Origin: Candidatus Alcyoniella australis
GTDB lineage: Bacteria; Lernaellota; Lernaellaia; JAVCCG01; Alcyoniellaceae
Length of the DNA stretch: 24,942 nt
Direction of reading: 5' to 3'
Assembly (NCBI GenBank): GCA_030765605.1
Contig: JAVCCG010000012.1
Coordinates: forward strand, 1-24,942
The notes beneath the pieces were generated by a model, which was not told the DNA's origin, made no database searches, and saw only the letters and a program-made list of their open reading frames with translations. Within the stretch, counting starts at the first letter, position 1. The number at the start of each line of letters is the position of its first letter. A program made the translations under genes and the position numbers. Positions 8,371-15,322 of the stretch are shown here, piece by piece.

Positions 8371-11352
8371 ATGCGTGATCAACGGCTGCTGATCTTGCTT
8401 CTGGCCGGCAGTCTGTTGCTGTTGACGGCGCTGGCCGCCTGCGAAGACGACCCTGCGGACGATGACGACGGAGGCGCGCCCGAGGCGGACGACGACGACG
8501 ATGAGGGCGATTGCGGGGCCGAACAGCTCTGCGCCGGGCTGGTCGATTGTGAAGGGTGGCAGTCCGCGGATCGCTGCCTGGAATGGCTGGCCAATGAGAA
8601 CAACTGCTACGACATGCCCGGATACGTCGACTGCGGCTGCCAGTGCATCGACCAGCCCAATTGCGAGAGTTTCCTGTTCTGCATGCAGTCCTGCGCCCAG
8701 CACAACTGCCCGTCGATGCCCGTGCGGCCCGCGGACCCTCTGATCCCGGGCATCCCCGCACAGAAGCAGCCGCCCGATCCCGCAAGGATCGAGATTGAGG
8801 AGTACGACGACTCGCTGCTGATCAGCGGCCCGGTGCTGGAAGTACGCGTGACCCTCGACCCGTTCGGATTCGAGGTGCGGCGCGCGGCGGACGGATCGAC
8901 GATCCTTGCCACGCAACAAGGGGCCCTGGGCGACGGATTCGCGCCGATCAGCTTTACCCAAAACAATGGCGCCTATTGGAACCACTGGTACTGGGGCTAT
9001 CGCGGCTACAGCGGCGAGGATCAGCCATGGGCGCATTCCCTACGTGCGATCGACTACAGCGTGCTCGATGACCGGGTGCTGATCGAAGTTCGCGCCGATC
9101 CGGTGGACCGCGGTCGGACGCTGTTCGTGGTCGGGCCGTTCTATGAAAACGCGGTGCGCATTGCTGCGCGCGTGGCCTCGGGCTCGTACTTCGTCAACCG
9201 CGTGGGATTCAGCTTTTACTCACCGCAAACGGAACGTTTCGTCGGTTTCGGCGAACGCTTCAACGGACTGGACCAGCGCGGCAAGCGGCTCGAGACTTGG
9301 CTCGAGGAGGGCGGGATCGAGCCCGGATCGCTACGCCCGACCCTCGAGGCGCTGTTTCCCGAGATCACGCCGGAGTGGACGCTCCCCTCGGGCGAGGACG
9401 GCTCGTACTGCCCGCTGCCGTTCTTCATCTCCAACCAGGGCTACGGCTTTCTGGCCGACGTGCCCGAGCCCAGCCTGTTCGATCTGGCCGCCTCCGACTC
9501 CGACATCTGGCGCGTGAGCGTGGAGTCCGACACCCTGCAGGCCATCGTTTTTGCCGGTCCCGATCCCGCGGACGTGATCGAGCAATACACCGCGCGCACC
9601 GGCCGCAGCCAGGTGCCGCGGCGCTGGACCCTGGCGCCGTGGAACATGTTCGTCGGCTATCGCGGCCTGGGTATGCAGCAGGTTGCGCGGCGCTTCCGCG
9701 AGCTGGACATCCCCTCGAGCGTGACCCACAGTTGGACCAACATCACGCCCTCGGGCTCCTACCGCGGATCTGAAAACGCCCTGGCCGCGAGCAACGCCGC
9801 GCTGCACGACCTGGGGTACAAGAGCCTGTGCTACCTCCAGCCGCGGATCGACCACGATGATTTTCCCGAGCTGTGGGACGAGGCTGACGCCCTGGGCCAC
9901 CTGACGCGCGACGCCGAGGGGCGCAGCTACATCCAGACCGTGTACCTCAACCTGATCAACCTCGCGGAGTTTCACGTCAGCCACGTGGATTTTACCCACG
10001 AGGGCGTCGATGCCTGGTGGCACTCGGTGCTGCAGCTGATCCTCGACCTGGGCTACGACGGGACGATGTACGACTTCGGCGAGTACACGCCGCCCGACGC
10101 CTATTTCTCCGACGGCCGCGGCGGCCACTATTGGCACAACCCTTATCCGCTGATCTATCAGCGCTCGGGCTACCGTTTCTTCAGCGCCCTGGACGACGAT
10201 CCCCTCGACGGCCTGGCCCCGGACTATGTCTACTTCGTGCGCTCGGGCTACGTGGGCTCGCAGAACTGGACCTACGCCATGTGGTCGGGCGATCCCAACG
10301 CGGGCTGGAGCCTCGCCGACGGGCTGCCGGCCCAGGTCAGCGCGGGGATCAACGTCGGCCTGAGCGGCATTGCCTTCTGGGGCAGCGACATCGGCGGCTA
10401 TCACGCCTACCTCACGCCCGCGCCCACCGTGGAGCTGACCGCGCGCTGGTACGAGTTCGGCGCGTTCTGCGGCCTGATGCGCGACATGACCGCGCCGGAG
10501 ATCAGCCAGGGGCAACGGCCGCTGCCCCTGGACGACCCGCAGCTGACCTACGTGGTGCGGCGCTACCAGAAGCTGCGCACCCAGCTCGTGCCGTACATCG
10601 TCAACGCGGCCTGGGAATACCGCGAAAGCGGCCTGCCGTTGATGCGCGCGCCGCTGCTGGTCTTCCCCCACGACCCGGCGTGCTGGGAGATGCGCTGGGC
10701 CTACATGTTCGGCCCGGATCTGCTGGTGGCGCCGGTGGTCGAGCAGGGGGCGCGCCAGCGCACGCTGTACCTGCCGCAGGGGAGTTGGGTCGAGCTGTGG
10801 CCGCTGACCGAATACGACGGCGACGAGTCCGGAGCGGGCAGCGGCGGCTTTCGCATTGGCGGACGGCCGATCGAGGGCGGCCGGGTGGTCACGGTCGAGG
10901 CCGCGTTGGACCAGATCCCGCTGTTCGTGCGGCTTGGCGCGCTGATCCCGCTGGTCGATCCGGCGGTCGACAGCTTCGCCCCGGCCGATCCTCCGCCGGA
11001 TTACGAGGTGACCACGGCCGACGACCTGGCGCTGCTGCTGCACGCCTGGGCCTTCCCGCTCGATGTCTCCTCGACCACGTTGGCCGACGGCAGCCTGCTG
11101 CGCATTGAGGTTGGCGACAGCGCCCTGAGCATCGAGCGCACACCGTACGGCGACCAGGCCGAGCTGATCCTGCAGATCGTCTGGCCCGAGCAGCTGGCCG
11201 CGCCCACGGCAGTGGGCGGCCTGGATTTCGTCGAGGGCGGCGACCCGCTGCACCTCGATCCGGGAACTTGGACTTGGAGCGCCGAGCGCAACTGCCTGGC
11301 GTTGCACGGCCGGCCCGGCGAGGGATCGTTCACGATCAGCAGCGGCGGCTGA
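8371..11352 (+). CDS. GH31-family glycosidase lipoprotein with Cys-rich N-terminal module
   Basis: 993 aa. The lipobox LAAC (Cys24) is followed by an Asp-rich linker (residues 25-47) and a module with 12 cysteines between residues 48 and 113. A GH31 retaining alpha-glycosidase domain follows: an N-terminal beta-domain with GFGERFNGLDQRG, then the (beta/alpha)8 barrel. The likely nucleophile is Asp568 in YDFGEYTP and the likely acid/base Asp641 in WSGDPNAGW, followed by GIAFWGSDIGGY. The DFGEY form of the nucleophile motif resembles YihQ-type sulfoquinovosidases more than the WxDMNE of classical alpha-glucosidases. I do not see a convincing YihQ sulfonate-binding pattern, so specificity is open. 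GGGGGAGG lies before the ATG. As a lipoprotein it acts in the periplasm or on the cell surface, and it is the last gene of the glycosyltransferase operon. Confidence 0.9.
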   Translation: MRDQRLLILLLAGSLLLLTALAACEDDPADDDDGGAPEADDDDDEGDCGAEQLCAGLVDCEGWQSADRCLEWLANENNCYDMPGYVDCGCQCIDQPNCESFLFCMQSCAQHNCPSMPVRPADPLIPGIPAQKQPPDPARIEIEEYDDSLLISGPVLEVRVTLDPFGFEVRRAADGSTILATQQGALGDGFAPISFTQNNGAYWNHWYWGYRGYSGEDQPWAHSLRAIDYSVLDDRVLIEVRADPVDRGRTLFVVGPFYENAVRIAARVASGSYFVNRVGFSFYSPQTERFVGFGERFNGLDQRGKRLETWLEEGGIEPGSLRPTLEALFPEITPEWTLPSGEDGSYCPLPFFISNQGYGFLADVPEPSLFDLAASDSDIWRVSVESDTLQAIVFAGPDPADVIEQYTARTGRSQVPRRWTLAPWNMFVGYRGLGMQQVARRFRELDIPSSVTHSWTNITPSGSYRGSENALAASNAALHDLGYKSLCYLQPRIDHDDFPELWDEADALGHLTRDAEGRSYIQTVYLNLINLAEFHVSHVDFTHEGVDAWWHSVLQLILDLGYDGTMYDFGEYTPPDAYFSDGRGGHYWHNPYPLIYQRSGYRFFSALDDDPLDGLAPDYVYFVRSGYVGSQNWTYAMWSGDPNAGWSLADGLPAQVSAGINVGLSGIAFWGSDIGGYHAYLTPAPTVELTARWYEFGAFCGLMRDMTAPEISQGQRPLPLDDPQLTYVVRRYQKLRTQLVPYIVNAAWEYRESGLPLMRAPLLVFPHDPACWEMRWAYMFGPDLLVAPVVEQGARQRTLYLPQGSWVELWPLTEYDGDESGAGSGGFRIGGRPIEGGRVVTVEAALDQIPLFVRLGALIPLVDPAVDSFAPADPPPDYEVTTADDLALLLHAWAFPLDVSSTTLADGSLLRIEVGDSALSIERTPYGDQAELILQIVWPEQLAAPTAVGGLDFVEGGDPLHLDPGTWTWSAERNCLALHGRPGEGSFTISSGG

Positions 11353-11382
11353 GCATCCGCGCCGCGATAAAACCGATCGAAC

Positions 11383-11412
11383 TTGACAGCCCGACCATAG
11401 GTTGAGTATGTC
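11383..11412 (+). promoter_or_regulatory. Putative promoter of the hydratase pair
   Basis: A perfect TTGACA (11383-11388) is followed 18 nt later by TATGTC (11407-11412), about 55 nt before the first gene. The spacer contains GGTTGAG at 11400-11406, which recurs at the same distance after TTGACA upstream of the gene at 14340. Confidence 0.5.
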
Positions 11413-11466
11413 AACATTTGGACACTCTTCCTTCCTTTGCCACACATGCCCGGGAGGTAATGGAGC

Positions 11467-11892
11467 ATGATCGACCCCAAGTTCATTGGGAAGACCTACG
11501 AGCCGGTGACCTACGAGGTCGGCCGGGAGAAGATCAAGGAATTCGCCGTCGCGCTTACAGACGACAGCCCGGTGTTTCTCGACCCGGCGGCGAGCCCCCA
11601 CGGCGACATCATTGCGCCGCCGACTTTTGTCGTGCGCGTGCAGGCCGACGCCATCGCCAAACTGCTGTTCGACCGGGAGATCGATCTGAACTTCATGATG
11701 CTCGTGCACGGCGAGCAGGAGTTCGAGTGGTTCGACGTGATGCGGCCCGGCGACGTACTGGTCACTCAGACCACGGTCAAGGAGATCTACGAGAAGGACG
11801 ACAACAAGGACTTCATCATTGGCGAGTGCGTGACCAAGCGCGGCGACCAGGTGGTCGTTGTCGGCCGCTACAACTTCGTGGTGCGGAGGTAG
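11467..11892 (+). CDS. MaoC/FAS1-like hydratase subunit (HadA type)
   Basis: 141 aa. It resembles the N-terminal half of (R)-specific enoyl-CoA/acyl hydratases, the non-catalytic hot-dog subunit of a split HadAB-like enzyme: DPKFIGKTYEPVTYEVGREKI, FAVALTDDSPVFLDP, APPTFVVRV, LVHGEQEFEWFDVMRPGDVL. GGGAGGTAATGGAGC directly precedes the ATG. Its stop overlaps the ribosome-binding site of the next gene, so the two are co-translated and probably form a heterodimer. The expected reaction is reversible hydration of trans-2-enoyl-CoA or enoyl-ACP in fatty-acid or polyketide-like metabolism. The physiological substrate is not visible. Confidence 0.88.
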   Translation: MIDPKFIGKTYEPVTYEVGREKIKEFAVALTDDSPVFLDPAASPHGDIIAPPTFVVRVQADAIAKLLFDREIDLNFMMLVHGEQEFEWFDVMRPGDVLVTQTTVKEIYEKDDNKDFIIGECVTKRGDQVVVVGRYNFVVRR

Positions 11893-11895
11893 ATC

Positions 11896-12300
11896 ATGGC
11901 TAACGTAAGCATTGACCAGGCCAAGGTCGGCGACGTGATCGAGGCGATCCAGTCCGTGGACAAATACCGGCCGATCTACTACGCAGGCGCCAGCGGAGAC
12001 TTCAACCCGATCCACATCGACCCGGAGTTCGGCAAGATGGTCGGGCTCGGCGGAGCGATCCTCCAGGGCCTTTGCACCATGGGCTTCGCCGCCAAGATGC
12101 TCGGGCGCTGGGCGGGCGATCCGGCCAAAATCAAGAAGCTGCGCGTGCGCTTTAAAAAGCCGGTTAAGCCCAACGACGACCTGACGTTCAAGGCCGTTGT
12201 TACGGCGCGCGATGAGAGTTCGATAACCGTCGAGGTCGAGGGGATCAACCAGGACGGCGAGGTGGTGCTGGGCAACGCCGTGGCGGTCATCGCGCTGTAA
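11896..12300 (+). CDS. MaoC-family catalytic hydratase subunit (HadB type)
   Basis: 134 aa with the MaoC hydratase-2 motif YYAGASGDFNPIHIDPEF, in which Asp and His of DFNPIH are the catalytic pair, then GGAILQGLCTMGFAAKML, which forms the hot-dog helix and acyl pocket. The C-terminal half carries FKKPVKPNDDLTFKAVV, usual for the family. GGAGGT lies 4 nt before the ATG, overlapping the stop of the partner subunit. It is followed within 30 nt by an intrinsic terminator, so the pair is its own transcription unit. Together the two subunits should make an (R)-specific enoyl-CoA/ACP hydratase. Confidence 0.92.
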   Translation: MANVSIDQAKVGDVIEAIQSVDKYRPIYYAGASGDFNPIHIDPEFGKMVGLGGAILQGLCTMGFAAKMLGRWAGDPAKIKKLRVRFKKPVKPNDDLTFKAVVTARDESSITVEVEGINQDGEVVLGNAVAVIAL

Positions 12301-12327
12301 GTAGACAGACCGATACACAAACCCAAT

Positions 12328-12370
12328 TCCCCGTCCCGCTTCTATACGAAACGGGGTGGGGATTTTTATT
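12328..12370 (+). terminator. Intrinsic terminator after the hydratase pair
   Basis: Stem 12328-12338 (TCCCCGTCCCG) pairs with 12352-12362 (CGGGGTGGGGA), 11 bp including two G-U pairs, with a 13-nt loop, and TTTTTATTTT follows at once. This is a classical Rho-independent terminator. Confidence 0.9.
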
Positions 12371-12625
12371 TTCAACAATGTTCAAAATCCCCACAAATAT
12401 CGTTCGTCGCGAGATGGCCCATTGTAATTGGACCTGTGTACTACGCGAGTTTTACGGGCACCTCGAAGATGCCGTCGCGGGGTGGGTCGTTCTCTTTACA
12501 ACCAGAGAAGCATGCGAGTTTTGCGGCGGCTCAAAGCCGCATCCCGTCTTGTTGTGGACAGGAGTAGTGGGATAGTGGTCTTATAAATAATAAATCCCAA
12601 TTGTGATTCCCAAGTGGAGACTCCG
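12371..12625 (+). promoter_or_regulatory. Intergenic region with possible cytochrome promoter
   Basis: No convincing gene. A small inverted repeat GCGGCT-CAA-AGCCGC lies at 12526-12540. TGGACA (12555-12560) and an AT-rich block TTATAAATAATAAA (12581-12594) lie 30-70 nt before the cytochrome start, but their spacing (21 nt between TGGACA and TATAAA) is longer than usual, so the exact promoter is uncertain. Confidence 0.3.
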
Positions 12626-14122
12626 ATGAGACGTTGGCCTAGCGGATTGGTCTTGATCGTTGCCATGATCTGTGCGGCGCTGTTCGTCCAGGCCCAAGAG
12701 GCGCCGCAGAACACTGCGCCCTACAGCTCCAACACACAGCTCTGCCTTGATTGCCACAGCCTGGAGACCCCGGGCATCGTGCAGGACTGGATGCACAGCC
12801 GCCACGCCCGAATCTCGCCCGCAACGGCTTTGGAGCAGCCTGTCAACCAGCGCCGGATCTCGGCCGCGCGCGTGCCCGACGAGCTTGAGAACACGGCCGT
12901 GGGCTGCTACGAGTGCCATGGATTGCGCGCGGACCAGCATCCGGACAGCGTTGAGCATTTCGGCCTGCGCATCAGCAGCATCGTCACTCCGACGGACTGC
13001 GCCGTGTGCCATCCGCTGGAACTGGAGCAGTACGCCAAATCCAAGATGGGCAACGCCTGGGGCAACCTGGCCAAGAACTCGCTGTTCACGGCGTTGGTCA
13101 ACACCATCGACAGCCCCAAGCGCCTGCGCGAGGGCGAGCTGCAACAGCTCACCGCCACCGACCAGACCAAGGCCGAGAACTGCTTTGCCTGCCACGGCAC
13201 CAAGGTTACGTTCACCGGTACGGTTGCGGTCCAGACCGACTACGGCGAGCAGTTGCGGCCGCAATACGTGGGTTGGCCCAGCAACGGGGTCGGCCGCATC
13301 AATCCCGACGGCTCAATGGGTTCGTGCAGCTCCTGCCATCCGCGACACGGTTTCTCGATCGAGATCGCGCGCAAGCCGCACACCTGCGGCCAGTGCCACC
13401 TCGAGCCCGACGTGCCGGCCTACAACGTCTATCTGGAGTCCAAGCACGGCAACATCTACAGCTCGCTGAAACAGGATTATGATTTCGACGCCGTGCCCTG
13501 GACCGTGGGCCGCGACTTTCGCGCGCCGACCTGCGCCGTATGCCATGCCAGCGCGCTGCAAACCCCGGAGGGCACGCTGGTCGTGGAGCGCACCCACGAT
13601 TTCGGCTCGCGGCTGTGGGTGCGGATCTTCGGCCTAATCTACGCCCATCCTCAGCCGGTGCTCGGCGACACATCCAAGATCCGCAACGCCGACGGGCTGT
13701 CGCTGCCCACGACTTTCGACAACCGTCCGGCCTCGGGATTTCTGATCAACGAGCAAACCGCGGATCAACGCCAGGCGCAGATGCAGTCGCTGTGCTCGCT
13801 GTGTCATGGGACCACGCATGTTGCCGGACATTTCGCCAGGCTCGAGAACACCATCGCCGAGACCGATCAGATGGTGGCCACGGCCACCGGGCTGATGGTC
13901 CACGCCTGGGAGTTGGGGTTGGCCGACAAGACCAATCCCTTTGACGAGGCGTTGGAGATCAAGTGGATCTCCCAGTGGCTGTTCTACGCCAGCTCCGTGC
14001 GCTATGCCTCGGCCATGTCCGGGCCGGATTACGCGGGATTTAAAAACGGCTGGTGGTACCTGTCGAAGAACCTGCGCGAGATGGACAAACAGATCAAATG
14101 TTCCGAAACCAAGGCTAAGTAG
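12626..14122 (+). CDS. Octahaem cytochrome c, hydroxylamine oxidoreductase (HAO) family
   Basis: 498 aa with a signal peptide (LVLIVAMICAALFVQAQ) and exactly eight CXXCH haem sites, at residues 40, 94, 125, 186, 234, 254, 303 and 390. Order and surrounding motifs fit the HAO family: TPTDCAVCHPLELEQYAKSK, CSSCHPRHGFSIEIARKP, TCGQCHLEPDVP, YLESKHGNIY. The fourth site (CFACHG) is expected to be the catalytic haem. A C-terminal SGPDYAGF with Tyr469 is a place to look for the tyrosine that cross-links the P460 haem in oxidative HAOs. Without an alignment I cannot say whether that residue is equivalent, so oxidation of hydroxylamine or hydrazine versus reduction of hydroxylamine or nitrite is open. 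It has no membrane anchor and is periplasmic. The ATG at 12626 has GGAGA upstream; the in-frame GTG at 12614 would start on that site. No partner cytochrome or quinol oxidase is adjacent. Confidence 0.93.
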   Translation: MRRWPSGLVLIVAMICAALFVQAQEAPQNTAPYSSNTQLCLDCHSLETPGIVQDWMHSRHARISPATALEQPVNQRRISAARVPDELENTAVGCYECHGLRADQHPDSVEHFGLRISSIVTPTDCAVCHPLELEQYAKSKMGNAWGNLAKNSLFTALVNTIDSPKRLREGELQQLTATDQTKAENCFACHGTKVTFTGTVAVQTDYGEQLRPQYVGWPSNGVGRINPDGSMGSCSSCHPRHGFSIEIARKPHTCGQCHLEPDVPAYNVYLESKHGNIYSSLKQDYDFDAVPWTVGRDFRAPTCAVCHASALQTPEGTLVVERTHDFGSRLWVRIFGLIYAHPQPVLGDTSKIRNADGLSLPTTFDNRPASGFLINEQTADQRQAQMQSLCSLCHGTTHVAGHFARLENTIAETDQMVATATGLMVHAWELGLADKTNPFDEALEIKWISQWLFYASSVRYASAMSGPDYAGFKNGWWYLSKNLREMDKQIKCSETKAK

Positions 14123-14136
14123 AACTCTCAATATTT

Positions 14137-14220
14137 GTAAACGCGCGTGTTTGAGCGTGACGCTTCTGTGTGCACGCTTGCGCGAAAAGTTTACGCCTGT
14201 GCGATGAGTGTTAGTTTTTT
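14137..14220 (+). terminator. Nested inverted repeat and T-run downstream of the cytochrome gene
   Basis: GTAAACGCGCG (14137-14147) can pair with CGCG (14181-14184) plus GTTTAC (14189-14194), enclosing a second stem AGCGTG/CACGCT (14154-14159 with 14173-14178). A T6 run lies at 14215-14220, about 20 nt past the stem. It may be a terminator or another folded RNA. The distance to the T-run makes plain intrinsic termination uncertain. Confidence 0.4.
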
Positions 14221-14224
14221 GTAA

Positions 14225-14256
14225 TTGACAAGAATGGTGTTGGTTGAGAGGATAGA
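14225..14256 (+). promoter_or_regulatory. Putative promoter of the envelope-transport gene group
   Basis: TTGACA at 14225-14230, then 11 nt, then GGTTGAG (14242-14248) and AGGATAGAT. The TTGACA-N11-GGTTGAG arrangement matches that at 11383. The -10 region is weak by the usual sigma-70 rule. The site is about 90 nt before the lipoprotein start. Confidence 0.45.
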
Positions 14257-14339
14257 TCGAACATCCCAGAAAATGCAGCTGGCACAAGATTTCGCAATCC
14301 ATGTGTTTTATCTATCCACGGTCTGAAAGGAGCATCGTT

Positions 14340-15203
14340 ATGTTCAAGAAGTTCATCTGGTTACTGCTGATCTCCCTGGTGGCACTGTCAGCGGCGGCGC
14401 TGGTATTCACAGGCTGCGGGGGTGACGACGACGACGATGATACGGGCGACGACGACACCGGTGACGATGATACGGGCGACGATGACACGGACGACGACGA
14501 TGATACCGGCGGACCTGGAACCTTGAGCGCCTTTGTCAACGATTTCCAGACCAGCGAACCGGTGGCGCAGGCCATGGTCGAGGTACTGCAGAACGACAGC
14601 GGTCTGGAGTTCGACCCGGCGATCGTCTGGTTCAGCGAGAACGATGGCTCGGTCACAATCGATAATATTCCCGATGGCGTGACCGATGTCGCGATTCGCA
14701 CCTCCAAGGGCGACTACCGTAACACTCTGCAGTACGGCTTCCCCGTTGGCGCGACCGGCGAGGAGTTCCTGATCGTCTCCAACGTCACCGCATCGTTGAT
14801 CTTCGGACTGCTGGGCGTGACCGACGACCCGGCCGACACGCACATCGCCGGCGCGGTCTACTGGGGCGATCCCTCAGACGAGACCGAGATCGGCTGCGCG
14901 GTTGTGACCACCGACCCGGTGGGCCCCGAGCCCATTCACTACGCCACAGGCAGCAAAATCCCGACCACCTCGCGCGACGCTGCGACGCCGGCCAACAGCA
15001 AGGGCACCAACCCGGGCAACGGTATCTTCACCAGCCTGGGAATGACTCCCGGCGCCTACGACATCACCGCCACGCCCGACGGCGTGGAGGAAGAGACGGT
15101 TTCGTTGCCAATGGCGTTCGCCAACACAATTTGCATCCAGAACGTCTACTTCAGCAAAGCTGATTACCCAACGAACCCGATGGCGGCGTTCTGCACTGAG
15201 TAA
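14340..15203 (+). CDS. Lipoprotein with Asp/Thr/Gly repeat linker, unknown function
   Basis: 287 aa. A signal peptide ends in FTGC (Cys26), followed by GG and a run made of DDDTG units (residues 29-56), a low-complexity acidic spacer that could bind Ca2+ or hold the domain away from the membrane. The rest looks like two small beta-sandwich modules similar to carboxypeptidase regulatory-like folds: SAFVNDFQTSEPVAQAMVEV with a DGSVTIDNIPDGVTDVAI hallmark, and a second ending GMTPGAYDITATPDG. The ATG at 14340 has AAGGAG upstream. The ATG at 14301 would add a leader with no function. It sits before the DUF1302-RND genes but is separated from them by a hairpin, so operon membership is likely, not certain. 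No enzymatic motif seen. Confidence 0.85.
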   Translation: MFKKFIWLLLISLVALSAAALVFTGCGGDDDDDDTGDDDTGDDDTGDDDTDDDDDTGGPGTLSAFVNDFQTSEPVAQAMVEVLQNDSGLEFDPAIVWFSENDGSVTIDNIPDGVTDVAIRTSKGDYRNTLQYGFPVGATGEEFLIVSNVTASLIFGLLGVTDDPADTHIAGAVYWGDPSDETEIGCAVVTTDPVGPEPIHYATGSKIPTTSRDAATPANSKGTNPGNGIFTSLGMTPGAYDITATPDGVEEETVSLPMAFANTICIQNVYFSKADYPTNPMAAFCTE

Positions 15204-15225
15204 TTTAGCGGACCGGTAAGACACG

Positions 15226-15267
15226 CGGGCCGGTCGCCCTTCGACCAATGCGGCGAAGGGCGGCCCG
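15226..15267 (+). terminator. GC-rich hairpin between lipoprotein and DUF1302 genes
   Basis: CGGGCC and GCCCTTCG on the left arm (15226-15243, with a 4-nt GGTC bulge) pair with CGAAGGGCGGCCCG (15254-15267) around a 10-nt loop. There is no T-run, so it may attenuate or process the transcript and need not end it fully. Confidence 0.45.
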
Positions 15268-15322
15268 TCCGCGATTACGAGTTTCGATCGGGCACATCGG
15301 ACTATTGAATTAGGGGGATGAG

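Noticed and set aside
9331-12378. Minus-strand open frame of 1015 codons opposite the GH31 and hydratase genes
   Set aside because: It spans three well-supported plus-strand genes and two intergenic gaps, its translation is low-complexity Arg/Gly/Val/Gln-rich and has no domain pattern. Long antisense frames are common in GC-rich DNA.
12378-12575. 65-codon plus-strand frame after the terminator
   Set aside because: It starts right on the terminator's T-run without a ribosome-binding site, and its sequence shows no domain-like pattern.
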